Source of the DNA: Aquimarina sp. Aq107 | Lineage (GTDB): Bacteria; Bacteroidota; Bacteroidia; Flavobacteriales; Flavobacteriaceae | DNA: 64,000 bases | Assembly: GCF_943733665.1 (NCBI RefSeq) | Contig: NZ_OX030782.1 | Coordinates: 5,132,501 to 5,196,500, forward strand | Reading direction: 5' to 3' | In this document: in pieces, positions 24,379-33,381 of the stretch | How the letters are laid out: each line of letters begins with the position of its first letter | Numbering within the stretch: position 1 is the first letter of the stretch | The notes under the pieces: generated by a model | Databases searched by the model: none | What the model was told of the DNA's origin: nothing | Seen by the model: the letters and a program-made list of their open reading frames with translations, nothing else | Program-made: the position numbers and the translations under genes

Positions 24379-27231
24379 ATGATTAAGAACATAATTGCTC
24401 TATTTTTTTTCAGTTTTACAACATTGATTTTTGCTCAGAAACGATCTTTGACCCATGATGATTATGATTTTTGGAAGAGTATTACTGATACCAAAATTTC
24501 TAATTCAGGGAAATTAATAGTTTCCGTGATTGAGACCGCTACGAAAAGAGGAGATGGCTATATAGAGATTTATAATACAGAAAGTAATAAAAAATTCACT
24601 TTTTTTAACGGATATGATTCTTCGATCACAGAGGATGAGAGTTTTGTAGTTTTTAAACGAAAACCGAAGTATGAAACTGTTCGAAAAGAGAAAAAGAAAA
24701 AATTAAAGAAGGATAAAACTACAAAAGATGATCTTTTTGTTTACGATGTAAAAGCCAATAAAATTTATGATTCTATTACAAGAGTAAGCTCTTATAAAGT
24801 TCCAGATGATTCTAATGGTTGGCTGGTAATAGAAAAGTTTAAGAATAAGAAACCAGAAAAAAAGAAAAAAGATACGCTAAAGGCTAAAGCAAAAGATACT
24901 GTAAAACTTAAATTAGGAAAGGCATTTAAGCAGAATTATGCGCTGGTATATGATCTAAACACTAGACAGCAAGATACTATTTTGCAGATCAAAGATTTTG
25001 TACTTTCAGAGAAGGGAAAAAAGTTCTATTATACAAAGAAAGACGAAAAGAAAAAGAAAAAAGATATTGGAGTATTTGAATATGATATTGTTTCTAAATC
25101 CAAGTTTTTGATAGATTCTACTAGATATATTTATAATAAGTTATCGGTTGATAAGAGTGGAGAACATTTTTCATTTATAGCTGCTAAAGATTCCACTCAC
25201 GTAGATTCTTTGCAGTATGAGTTATTCTATTATAAAAACCAAAAGCTAACAGACTTAGTAGATGTTTTAGGAAAAAATCTGAGAAACAATTGGGAGTTAG
25301 AAGATGGCCAGACACCCTTCTTTTCTGAAAATGGCAGTAGACTTTATTTTTATTCTAAACCTAAAGTACAATTTAATCAGGATACGACACTTTTAGAAGA
25401 TGAAATTCCGCAAGTAGATGTGTGGAACTGGAAAGATAAAATGATACAGCCTGAGCAAAATGCACGGTTTGAGGAATTAAAAAAAAGAGCGTTTATATCA
25501 TATTATGATACAGAGAAATCGTCTGTAGTACATATACAGGATGATACATTTGAGGATCTTATTTTCGATAAAGATCAACAGCAAAAATATATATTAGGAG
25601 CTACAGGATCCCCTTATGATAGTGAGCGTTCTTGGTTATTGCCTTGGACCAGAGATTTTTATGTTATAGATACATATACAGGTCAAAAACGTTTAGGACT
25701 TACCAAAACTGCTTTACGACCTTTTTTGTCCCCAGATGGGAGGTATGCATTATATTACGATATTTTTAAGAAGCATTGGTTTTCCTTGGAATTATCTACT
25801 CTAAATAAAGTTAATCTTACAGAAAAAGTAAAAGTTGCTTTTTATGACGAAGATGACGATCATCCAATGCTACCCTATCCTTATGGTTTTGGAGGTTTTG
25901 ATAAAGACGGGAATGGATTAATTTATGATAAATTTGATATTTGGAAGGTTTCTATGTCTGGAGAAACTAAGCCTATTAATATTACTGCCATTGGTAGGAA
26001 AAAGAACATAGAATATAGAACAGAAAGGTTAGATTCTGAAAATCGAGATAATGCATCTTATTCTGGTCAAGATTTATTGATTACAAGTTTTGATAAGACT
26101 ACTAAATCCTCTGGGTTATATGTTTTGAGAGATAATAAATTAGTTGAAAAAATTAAACCTACTGAGTTCTTTTTAGATGAATACAACAAAGCAAAAAAAG
26201 GAGAAGTTATTACTTTTAGGAAACAAAATTTTAATACGTTTCAAGATCTACATTATACCAATAATAATTTTGAAAGTATAACCCAAATAACAAAGGCTAA
26301 TCCTCAGAAAGAAGAATTTAAATGGGGTACTGCAGAGCTTTTTAGTTGGAAAGCTTATGATGGTACCAAACTAGATGGAATTATTTATAAACCAGAAGAT
26401 TTTGATCCCTCTAAAAAGTATCCTCTTATTACTTATTTTTATGAAAAGAGATCCGATAGTTATAGAACATATTATACACCTAGACCAAGTGCTTCTATCG
26501 TAAATCCATCATATTTAGTAAGTAATGATTATATCATGTTTGTGCCAGATATTGTGTATGAGGATGGAAAACCTGGTCCAAGTTCGTATAACTGTGTAGT
26601 CTCTGGAGTAGAAGCTTTAGAGAAATTAGGTTATGTAGATAGTGAGAACATAGGAATTCAAGGTCAGAGTTGGGGTGGATATCAGGTGGCATATTTAGTA
26701 ACTGTTACTAATAAGTTTAAAGCGGCAATGGCAGGAGCTCCAGTAAGTAATATGACATCTGCATACGGAGGAATTCGATGGCAATCTGGACTGAGTAGAG
26801 CGTTCCAGTATGAAAGATCTCAGAGTAGAATTGGAAAGAATTTATGGGACGGGTTTGATTTATATATCGAAAACTCTCCGTTATTTGGAATTCCTAAAAT
26901 AGAAACTCCCTTACTTATGATGCATAATGATAAAGATGGAGCAGTTCCCTATTATCAGGGTATAGAAATGTTTATGGGTATGCGTAGATTAGGAAAACCT
27001 GCTTGGTTGTTGGTATATAATGATGAAGCGCATAATCTTAGAAAAGAAAAGAATAGACAGGATTTATCTATTAGAATGATGCAATTCTTCGATTATTATT
27101 TACAAGATAAACCAGTGCCAACATGGATGACAAAAGGTGTTCCTAGGATTGATAAAGGAAAAAATCTTGGGTATGATTTAGATGAAAAACCTGTGGAGGT
27201 ACAAAAAATTACTCCCAGTTCCAATAGATAA
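24379..27231 (+). CDS. Secreted prolyl oligopeptidase family (S9) peptidase
   Basis: The 950-residue exported peptidase has a signal peptide (residues 1-19, ending IFAQ), a long beta-propeller region and a C-terminal alpha/beta-hydrolase domain. The triad is complete: Ser764 in GQSWGGY, Asp853 in HNDKDGAVPY and His885 in NDEAHNL. The protein probably trims peptides in the periplasm. Three lysine-rich stretches interrupt the propeller part (about residues 95-118, 155-178 and 215-228), far more basic than usual for the family. They look like surface insertions. Its 3' end overlaps the convergent GNAT gene by 23 bp. Confidence 0.93.
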   Translation: MIKNIIALFFFSFTTLIFAQKRSLTHDDYDFWKSITDTKISNSGKLIVSVIETATKRGDGYIEIYNTESNKKFTFFNGYDSSITEDESFVVFKRKPKYETVRKEKKKKLKKDKTTKDDLFVYDVKANKIYDSITRVSSYKVPDDSNGWLVIEKFKNKKPEKKKKDTLKAKAKDTVKLKLGKAFKQNYALVYDLNTRQQDTILQIKDFVLSEKGKKFYYTKKDEKKKKKDIGVFEYDIVSKSKFLIDSTRYIYNKLSVDKSGEHFSFIAAKDSTHVDSLQYELFYYKNQKLTDLVDVLGKNLRNNWELEDGQTPFFSENGSRLYFYSKPKVQFNQDTTLLEDEIPQVDVWNWKDKMIQPEQNARFEELKKRAFISYYDTEKSSVVHIQDDTFEDLIFDKDQQQKYILGATGSPYDSERSWLLPWTRDFYVIDTYTGQKRLGLTKTALRPFLSPDGRYALYYDIFKKHWFSLELSTLNKVNLTEKVKVAFYDEDDDHPMLPYPYGFGGFDKDGNGLIYDKFDIWKVSMSGETKPINITAIGRKKNIEYRTERLDSENRDNASYSGQDLLITSFDKTTKSSGLYVLRDNKLVEKIKPTEFFLDEYNKAKKGEVITFRKQNFNTFQDLHYTNNNFESITQITKANPQKEEFKWGTAELFSWKAYDGTKLDGIIYKPEDFDPSKKYPLITYFYEKRSDSYRTYYTPRPSASIVNPSYLVSNDYIMFVPDIVYEDGKPGPSSYNCVVSGVEALEKLGYVDSENIGIQGQSWGGYQVAYLVTVTNKFKAAMAGAPVSNMTSAYGGIRWQSGLSRAFQYERSQSRIGKNLWDGFDLYIENSPLFGIPKIETPLLMMHNDKDGAVPYYQGIEMFMGMRRLGKPAWLLVYNDEAHNLRKEKNRQDLSIRMMQFFDYYLQDKPVPTWMTKGVPRIDKGKNLGYDLDEKPVEVQKITPSSNR

Positions 27232-27757
27232 TATGCCAAGATATTTGGTCAGCTTCATAAATTAGTAGTGTTTTGAAACCTATAGCATTATGAGCGTTTA
27301 AGGAGCGTATGTTGTCTGAAGCTACTTCAGTAATTAAAAGGTCGTATGTATTCTGTAGTTTGGTTTTCATATGTTGATATAAACCTCTAAAAATACCTTG
27401 GCCGCGATACTCTTTATCAACACAAACTTGTCCCATGACGATATATTTGTTTGGTTGATCTAATGAGCTTTCAATTTTTTTGAACATCGGTTTAAGAACT
27501 TCAATATCATTTCCAAAGTTCGAAGTCATACATAATGTATAGCCAATAACTTTATCCTGATCTTTAGCAATAATATGAGGTTGTTGGTCATTCATCTTTT
27601 TTAAGATGTTAAAATCGTGTTCTACTGTAACAAAACCTTCTTTTTTCTTCTCTTCTGAGGAAATTGAAGTAGTAAGATTTTTTTGTTGTAGTAAAAGGAT
27701 TTGTTCCAATTCCTTATGAGATGTTACGGTAGTGTATATTAGATGTTGAATAGTCAT
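27209..27757 (-). CDS. GNAT family N-acetyltransferase
   Basis: The 182-residue protein starts at the ATG 27755-27757 (MTIQHLIYTT). The open frame extends 19 codons further to a TTG, but that would overlap the helicase promoter. The acetyl-CoA site is visible as VCVDKEYRGQGIFRGLYQHM, matching the Q/RxxGxG/A motif of GNAT enzymes, and the final third has the usual NxxAxxxxxxxGF segment (SLNAHNAIGF). The substrate is unknown. The stop codon lies inside the 3' end of the S9 peptidase gene on the other strand, so the two messages are complementary over 23 bases. Confidence 0.86.
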   Translation of the reverse strand: MTIQHLIYTTVTSHKELEQILLLQQKNLTTSISSEEKKKEGFVTVEHDFNILKKMNDQQPHIIAKDQDKVIGYTLCMTSNFGNDIEVLKPMFKKIESSLDQPNKYIVMGQVCVDKEYRGQGIFRGLYQHMKTKLQNTYDLLITEVASDNIRSLNAHNAIGFKTLLIYEADQISWHIIYWNWE

Positions 27758-27801
27758 CTTTTTAACTTTAGAATTTAGATATAAAGATAGTATTATACTC
27801 C

Positions 27802-27809
27802 TATCTTTG
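27802..27809 (+). promoter_or_regulatory. -7 element of the DEAD-box helicase gene
   Basis: TATCTTTG matches TAnnTTTG and lies 14 bp before the helicase ATG. The leader would be only about 9 nt, in keeping with the weak use of Shine-Dalgarno sequences in this phylum. Confidence 0.5.
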
Positions 27810-27823
27810 ACCAAAATATTTTT

Positions 27824-29164
27824 ATGTCAAATCAGTTTTTAAATCTAGGAGTTGCTGCTCCTTTGCAAAAGAGCTTAGAAGACTTGCAATTTTCTACTCC
27901 TACGGATATTCAGGAGAAATCAATTCCTGTTTTGTTACAAAAGAAAGATGATTTTGTAGGATTAGCAAAGACCGGAACAGGAAAAACAGCAGCTTTTGGT
28001 TTGCCTTTATTACAATTGATTGATTTGGATACTCCAAAAGTTCAGGCGGTAATCCTTGCTCCAACAAGAGAATTAGGACAACAGATTTATGATAATTTAG
28101 TGTCTTTTTCTACCTATTTACCTGCCATATCAATCGCTTCTGTATGTGGAGGGGTTCCTATTAAACCACAAATAGAACGTTTAAAAAATACTACTCATAT
28201 CGTAGTGGCGACTCCTGGACGTTTAATTGATTTAATAAAGCGTGATAAAATTGATATCACAGCTGCTGATTATTTGATTCTTGATGAAGCCGATGAAATG
28301 ATTAGCTCCTTAAAAGATGGATTGGATGAAATCGTTGCAGTCTTACCAAAAAAAAGAAGGACTATTTTGTTTACTGCAACAATGCCAGGAACGATAAAGC
28401 AATTGATTCAGAATTATATGTCTAAACATGTGATTCAGGTAACTGCAGATATGGAAACGGTTGGTCATCAAGGAATCGATCATCAATATGTGGTCGTAGA
28501 ACCTATAGAGAAATTAGAAGTTCTCATGCATTTTCTTAGTTCTAAAGAAGGAGAGCGTGGGATTATTTTCTGTAAGACGAAAGCAGCAGTTAATAAATTA
28601 GCAAAAAACTTAGCAATTAATAAGTTCTCTTCTGGGGCACTTCACGGAAGTTTATCACAGCCTATACGTGATAGGATAATGGGGCAATTTAGAGAAGGTC
28701 ATATTGATATTCTTGTCGCTACAGACTTAGCCGCTAGAGGAATCGACGTAAAAGAGATATCCTATGTGGTGAATTATCATTTACCGGATGTGTATGATAC
28801 GTATGTACACCGCAGTGGACGAACAGCAAGAGCTGGAGCCAAAGGACTTTCATTAACGGTATTACAAAAAGAAGAAGTTGAGGATTTAGCCGAATTTACA
28901 GAAGAATTAGGAATTACATTTAAGAAATTCAAAAAGGCAGATCCGCAAAGTATAGAAGAGAATAATACACTTTTGTGGGCTAAGAAAATATTTAAAACTA
29001 AGCCCAATCATGATGTGTCGGCTGAGTTTAAAGAAAAAATCAAAACTGTTTTTCATCATCTTACAAAAGAAGAATTGATCGAGAAAATACTAGCTAATCA
29101 TTTGAAAGAAAAAATGAATACAGTCTCTCTAAAAACAGAAATACCTAAAAAGAAAAGACGATAG
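27824..29164 (+). CDS. DEAD-box ATP-dependent RNA helicase
   Basis: The 446-residue helicase has all core motifs: Q motif PTDIQ, Walker A AKTGTGKT (48-55), PTRELGQQ, DEAD (154-157), TAT (184-186), a late ATDLAARGIDV and HRSGRTARAG. The C-terminal extension of about 75 residues is basic at its very end (KKKRR). It does not show a recognisable DbpA-type RNA-binding fold. A role in ribosome assembly or RNA decay is usual for such proteins. It is monocistronic, with a -7 element just upstream and a terminator just downstream. Confidence 0.95.
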   Translation: MSNQFLNLGVAAPLQKSLEDLQFSTPTDIQEKSIPVLLQKKDDFVGLAKTGTGKTAAFGLPLLQLIDLDTPKVQAVILAPTRELGQQIYDNLVSFSTYLPAISIASVCGGVPIKPQIERLKNTTHIVVATPGRLIDLIKRDKIDITAADYLILDEADEMISSLKDGLDEIVAVLPKKRRTILFTATMPGTIKQLIQNYMSKHVIQVTADMETVGHQGIDHQYVVVEPIEKLEVLMHFLSSKEGERGIIFCKTKAAVNKLAKNLAINKFSSGALHGSLSQPIRDRIMGQFREGHIDILVATDLAARGIDVKEISYVVNYHLPDVYDTYVHRSGRTARAGAKGLSLTVLQKEEVEDLAEFTEELGITFKKFKKADPQSIEENNTLLWAKKIFKTKPNHDVSAEFKEKIKTVFHHLTKEELIEKILANHLKEKMNTVSLKTEIPKKKRR

Positions 29165-29179
29165 TTATTAGAATATAGG

Positions 29180-29226
29180 AAGAAACTGTAACTAGCTTAT
29201 CTATACAATTACAGTTTCTTTTTTTT
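29180..29226 (+). terminator. Terminator of the DEAD-box helicase gene
   Basis: A perfect 12-bp stem AAGAAACTGTAA (29180-29191) with TTACAGTTTCTT (29209-29220) has a 17-nt loop and is followed by T to 29226. Confidence 0.85.
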
Positions 29227-29289
29227 ATAACGATGTAATACCAATCTTACCTTTCATTAAGGGAGATCAAAGGATGTATTGTGTGGATT

Positions 29290-30603
29290 TTAATATGGAT
29301 GACTAATTGAAGAAAGTCTAATAATATTTCCTATTGTAGATGTTATCATTTTCCAATCATTTATTTTACCAAAAGAAAAATCTCTTTGATACATATCATA
29401 AGTGTGTTCTTGTTTAAGTATACCAATATCAACAACTTTTAAGGTATCTTTTTCAAAAACTAAAGCTTCAGAAGATGTCTCGATAGCATTAATATCATAT
29501 ACCTTTCCATCATAGAGAGGTTTGATTTTCGCAACATTTGTATGTCCAACTATAATTTGGGATGCATTATAGGTCTCAAGAATGGTATCGATTTGTTGCG
29601 GAGTTGCTTTTTTAACTTCGTCGTTTTGTCTAACGTAACCTCTGTATTGCGTAACACCTGTTTTTCCTAAAATAGCCTCTTTTAGGCTATCATCTACTGA
29701 TTTGTTTTCCCAATAATCCCACATTGCTTGATTAATTTGTTGTAGACTAAAGTTTTTGTTGGCAGTATCAGGACTTATTCCGCCATGGGTAATAATCATA
29801 GAACCAATTTTAACAATAACGGGTCGAGTTCTTAACCATTTTCCTAAATAGGTTTTATCAGAATAAGCATCTTTAAAAGACATCATTTGTTCTATTGCAT
29901 ATAGGTTAAGAGGATCTACTCGACTAAAATTTCCTTTAAGAATATATTGTTCGTGATTTCCAATAAGATAATGTACCATACCACCAGCTGCTCTCGCTTG
30001 TTCTGATAGAGCAACTATTTTCCATAAGACTTTGCTGACTTCATTACCACGGTCAACCATATCACCTGCAATTACTAAATGATTTTTGTTAAAGTTCCAA
30101 TTTCCATCAGAATCAATAACATTTAGATTTTTTAGGGTACAATCCATATATGTGTGATCTCCATGAATATCACTTATAAATACAATTTTATTAGGTGTAT
30201 TGTTTACTTCAGTAACCGGTTTGTTGATATTTGGTAACATGAAATTTAGTTTTTTATCTCCTGTATCTATGCTAAATTTTTTAATACTGTTACTATAATT
30301 TTTATGGTATACATTACCATTATAAAACCAATCTACTGATATATCTTGATTTTTATTGTAAGTAACTATTGGTCCTTCCATAAAATCCTTAGTGAAACTA
30401 GTAGAATCAGCAGTACCGGACAAGTTTATGTTTATATCTATAAATTTTTCTTTTATAGGAACTTGAAGCGAAGTATAGACTCCGTTTTCAGAAAAGAAAA
30501 CCGAACTTTGATTGAGTTTATAAATAATAAGAGTGAGCATAATTAGAATTATACCTAACACTGGATAAAAAATGAATACACGTATTTTTTTTGATTTTTT
30601 CAT
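29290..30603 (-). CDS. Membrane-anchored metallophosphoesterase, PPP (ser/thr phosphatase-like) type
   Basis: The 437-residue protein has one N-terminal transmembrane anchor (about 9-28) and a 110-residue beta-rich domain facing the periplasm, followed by a calcineurin-like phosphoesterase domain. The metal and phosphate motifs are in PPP order: SDIHGD (Asp145, His147), GDMVDRG (180-186), GNHE (215-218), then THGG and VGHT. This layout resembles bacterial Shewanella-like/PPP phosphatases. A periplasmic phosphomonoesterase or protein phosphatase is likely; the substrate is unknown. It stands alone, with about 200 bp of AT-rich DNA upstream in which I see no small gene. Confidence 0.87.
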   Translation of the reverse strand: MKKSKKIRVFIFYPVLGIILIMLTLIIYKLNQSSVFFSENGVYTSLQVPIKEKFIDININLSGTADSTSFTKDFMEGPIVTYNKNQDISVDWFYNGNVYHKNYSNSIKKFSIDTGDKKLNFMLPNINKPVTEVNNTPNKIVFISDIHGDHTYMDCTLKNLNVIDSDGNWNFNKNHLVIAGDMVDRGNEVSKVLWKIVALSEQARAAGGMVHYLIGNHEQYILKGNFSRVDPLNLYAIEQMMSFKDAYSDKTYLGKWLRTRPVIVKIGSMIITHGGISPDTANKNFSLQQINQAMWDYWENKSVDDSLKEAILGKTGVTQYRGYVRQNDEVKKATPQQIDTILETYNASQIIVGHTNVAKIKPLYDGKVYDINAIETSSEALVFEKDTLKVVDIGILKQEHTYDMYQRDFSFGKINDWKMITSTIGNIIRLSSISHPY

Positions 30604-30804
30604 GAGTTTAATTTTTAAAATAAGACAAAAGAGTGGCCTATCGAGGCTTTTTGTAAGCTCAACAAACTGACAGCTAGAATCCTGTGGACTCTATAAAATT
30701 TTGGTTGTAGAAACGGTTTTTAAATAGGAGTACTTAAGAATAAACTTAGTAATAAAGTGATTGATTTCGTTTAATTGATGCTACAATGATTGGTTTTGAA
30801 AACG

Positions 30805-31008
30805 TTAAGGTTGATATTCTAAAATATCTGACGGTTGGCATTCTAATGCCTCGCAGATTGCTTCTAATGTAGAAAAACGTATTGCTTTGGCTTTTCCTGA
30901 TTTTAGAATAGATAGATTGGCTGTAGTGATCCCTATTTTTTCTGCCAACTCTTTACTTTTCATTTTTCGCTTAGCGAGCATAACATCTAGATTTATAATT
31001 ATTGGCAT
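30805..31008 (-). CDS. Xre-family HTH regulator (YozG-like)
   Basis: The 67-residue protein is a single helix-turn-helix domain: ELAEKIGITTANLSILKSGK is the helix pair and FSTLEAICEALECQPSDIL is the fourth and fifth helix. It belongs to the small regulators that accompany DUF2975 membrane proteins. It is the last gene of a three-gene operon (2-bp gaps), and the operon promoter is flanked by two matching inverted repeats that are plausible binding sites for this protein, giving autoregulation. Confidence 0.93.
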   Translation of the reverse strand: MPIIINLDVMLAKRKMKSKELAEKIGITTANLSILKSGKAKAIRFSTLEAICEALECQPSDILEYQP

Positions 31009-31010
31009 AG

Positions 31011-31529
31011 CTATATTGTTAGTTCGTTTTCTTCTTGTAGTGTAAAACCTAATTTGAATATGGTAGCAATAAATGCTGCAAAAACACCTAATCCCAAGTG
31101 TAGTAGTCCAGGAGTTATATCGTTAAAAACAATTTTGTTGCTTATCAGAATTCCTATAATTACATAAGCTATGGGTAAAATTAGATTTAATATGGTAAAC
31201 CATCTCAAGTATTTTATAGCTTCTTCTGTAAAAAGTTTTTTAGCACTAAATGTTTTAAAAATCAAAGATAGTACCAAGAAAAAAGCTGAATATAGTATTA
31301 GAAAACAGAAAACACCTATAAATGTAATTGTATTATAACCTCCTTTTATCATAGAATTCGTAAAAGGGATGTATATCTGCAATTCATCTGATTCCGTGAT
31401 AATAAAATTATTACTTACTAAGGATACTATTAGAAATAGTAGAAAAGCTCCATACCCCATCATTATTAATCGTGTACTATAAAATAATACAGTTGATAGG
31501 GATTTTTTTCCAAACATTTTTAGCTCCAT
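31011..31529 (-). CDS. DUF2975 membrane protein (second of pair)
   Basis: The 172-residue protein has four hydrophobic segments, the layout of the DUF2975 family, with the family-like FTEEAIKYLRWFTILN loop after the second helix (family pattern: P/T-F followed by a helix leading into the next membrane span). The function is unknown; proteins of this family usually sit next to an Xre regulator and may control it or sense membrane state. It lies 2 bp after the first DUF2975 gene and 2 bp before the Xre gene, so the three products are made together. Confidence 0.85.
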   Translation of the reverse strand: MELKMFGKKSLSTVLFYSTRLIMMGYGAFLLFLIVSLVSNNFIITESDELQIYIPFTNSMIKGGYNTITFIGVFCFLILYSAFFLVLSLIFKTFSAKKLFTEEAIKYLRWFTILNLILPIAYVIIGILISNKIVFNDITPGLLHLGLGVFAAFIATIFKLGFTLQEENELTI

Positions 31530-31531
31530 AA

Positions 31532-32053
31532 TTATACAGTTAATTGGTTTTCGGATTGAATTTCTACTCCTCTTTTAAAGATGAATGCAATAATAAAAAT
31601 AATTCCAGCCATGAAAAGGAATTCAGAACTTCCCCAGTCTAATTCAAATATAAATCCCTTTTTTAGTAACCACTTGCAATAGTGATTTGCTATATATGCT
31701 AATAAACCTGTCCATAAGGATACATAACTAATAGAAGAAATTAATCTGGCTACAACTTTGGTAAAGGGTTTATCAAAATCAATTATTGAAAAAATCTTAA
31801 TTACTAAATAGAACAAATAAGCTTTTAGAGCAGTTACTGAAATAATTAATGATAACACAAAAACATAGTACTTAACAGAAGATTCGTAAAGATTAGATAA
31901 GTCTATATTTAGATATAAGTTTTCTGTGGCTTTTGGGTTTATTAATAGACTAATTCCTCCAGATATTAGTAAGGCTCCTAGTTTGATACATAAGCCAATA
32001 AATAATATCCAAGATACTATTTTCATTAATGTTGTAATTTGTTTTGTTTCCAT
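31532..32053 (-). CDS. DUF2975 membrane protein (first of pair)
   Basis: The 173-residue protein has four membrane helices (about 10-35, 58-85, 105-125 and 142-162) and the DUF2975 loop signature FDKPFTKVVARLISSISYVS. It is distantly similar to the next gene, so the pair looks like an old duplication and may form a heterodimer. It is the first gene of the operon, with a -7 element 23 bp upstream of its ATG and an inverted repeat within the leader. Confidence 0.87.
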   Translation of the reverse strand: METKQITTLMKIVSWILFIGLCIKLGALLISGGISLLINPKATENLYLNIDLSNLYESSVKYYVFVLSLIISVTALKAYLFYLVIKIFSIIDFDKPFTKVVARLISSISYVSLWTGLLAYIANHYCKWLLKKGFIFELDWGSSEFLFMAGIIFIIAFIFKRGVEIQSENQLTV

Positions 32054-32058
32054 AGTTA

Positions 32059-32075
32059 TTATCGTTTTACGATAA
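32059..32075. promoter_or_regulatory. Candidate operator 1 of the DUF2975-Xre operon
   Basis: TTATCG-TTTTA-CGATAA is a perfect 6-5-6 inverted repeat covering the expected transcription start, 6 bp before the ATG of the first DUF2975 gene. It shares the pattern TTATYG-N5-CRATAA with operator 2. Confidence 0.6.
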
Positions 32076-32083
32076 CAAATATA
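32076..32083 (-). promoter_or_regulatory. -7 element of the DUF2975-Xre operon
   Basis: On the minus strand these bases read TATATTTG, a match to TAnnTTTG. They touch operator 1 on one side and are 6 bp from operator 2 on the other. A TTG on the minus strand at 32101-32103 lies 17 bp upstream, inside operator 2. Confidence 0.6.
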
Positions 32084-32089
32084 TAAAAA

Positions 32090-32106
32090 TTATTGAAAAA
32101 CAATAA
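32090..32106. promoter_or_regulatory. Candidate operator 2 of the DUF2975-Xre operon
   Basis: TTATTG-AAAAA-CAATAA is a perfect 6-5-6 inverted repeat whose centre is 31 bp, about three helical turns, from the centre of operator 1. It overlaps the -33 region, so binding would block polymerase. Confidence 0.6.
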
Positions 32107-32203
32107 TTTTTTATCAATAAAGAATACTTAATTGTTGTTTTTCAAAACTACAAGTATAAGCTAGAATAATTCTAATGGTTCCATTTTATTGTATTTTTAC
32201 GGC

Positions 32204-33367
32204 ATGAATGGTTTTCCAAAAAAACTTGAGAAAAGACTTAAGGATAGAGAAGATAATATGGCATTACGCAGCCTTTCTGAACAAGCTGCGGTAATAGATT
32301 TTGCATCGAATGATTATATAGGTTTTTCTTCTTCTAAGTTAATTTTTGATAATACTCATAAATCATTAATAGAAAAAGGGATTCATCAAAATGGTGCTAC
32401 AGGTTCTAGATTATTGTCTGGGAACCACCCATTATATGTTGAAACGGAAACAATGCTTACCACTTTTCATAATGCCGAAGCTGCTTTGATTTTTAATTCT
32501 GGATATGACGCAAATGTTGGTTTTTTTTCATCTGTTCCGCAAAGAGGCGATATCATTTTATACGATGAATTTATACATGCTTCTATTCGAGATGGAATAA
32601 AGATGAGTAATGCTAGGTCTTATAAATTTAATCATAATGATATAGATGACTTAAAACAAAGGCTTCAACAAACTAGGGAGAATAAAAAAAGTAGTAGCGA
32701 ACCTTTAGAAGTGTATGTTGTTACAGAATCGGTGTTTTCCATGGATGGAGATACACCTGATCTAGGTGCTTTTAGTACATTTTGTAAAGAGAATAAGTGT
32801 CAGCTTATAATTGACGAAGCTCACGCTACAGGAGTTTTTGGAGATAATGGTGTTGGTCTTGTCCAACAATTAGGATTGGAAGATAGCGTATTTGCTCGTA
32901 TACATACATTCGGTAAAGCGATGGGTTGTCATGGTGCAGCTATATTGGGATCTTCGGAGTTGAAAAGCTATTTGGTAAATTTTGCCAGAAGTTTTATTTA
33001 TACTACTGGATTACCTCCTCATTCTTTAGTTACAATTCAGACTGCTTTGATAGAACTTCAGACAACATTAGAAATTGAAAAGTTAAAACAGAACATATTA
33101 TTTTTTCAACAAAAATTGGAGGAAACAAAACAGCGATCTCTTTTTATAGAAAGTAATTCAGCAATTCATTGTTGCATTATTTCTGGTAATGAGAAGATAA
33201 AAAAGATTGCATCGCAAATACAGGAAAGAGGTTTTGATGTTAAGCCCATTTTGTCGCCTACAGTTCCCGATGGAAAAGAACGATTACGATTTTGTCTCCA
33301 TAGTTATAATACGAAAGAAGAACTTGCTGAAGTTTTAGAGTTGTTAGCTACCTTTACCAAAAATTAA
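32204..33367 (+). CDS. bioF: 8-amino-7-oxononanoate synthase (BioF) / PLP-dependent aminotransferase
   Basis: BioF condenses pimeloyl-ACP (or -CoA) with alanine. From ATG 32204 the protein has 387 residues, starting MNGFPKKLEK as I recall for relatives; the longer frame begins with a TTG at 32189 just beside a possible promoter and is rejected. It is a fold-type-I PLP enzyme: NGATGSRLLSGN, the DEAHATG strand binding the cofactor ring, and the PLP lysine in HTFGKAMGCHG. Alpha-oxoamine synthase relatives (Kbl, SPT) share these motifs, but bioD and bioA directly downstream settle the assignment. A TATTTTTA element at 32192-32199 is close to the promoter consensus. Confidence 0.94.
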   Translation: MNGFPKKLEKRLKDREDNMALRSLSEQAAVIDFASNDYIGFSSSKLIFDNTHKSLIEKGIHQNGATGSRLLSGNHPLYVETETMLTTFHNAEAALIFNSGYDANVGFFSSVPQRGDIILYDEFIHASIRDGIKMSNARSYKFNHNDIDDLKQRLQQTRENKKSSSEPLEVYVVTESVFSMDGDTPDLGAFSTFCKENKCQLIIDEAHATGVFGDNGVGLVQQLGLEDSVFARIHTFGKAMGCHGAAILGSSELKSYLVNFARSFIYTTGLPPHSLVTIQTALIELQTTLEIEKLKQNILFFQQKLEETKQRSLFIESNSAIHCCIISGNEKIKKIASQIQERGFDVKPILSPTVPDGKERLRFCLHSYNTKEELAEVLELLATFTKN

Positions 33368-33381
33368 AAACACATCATATC

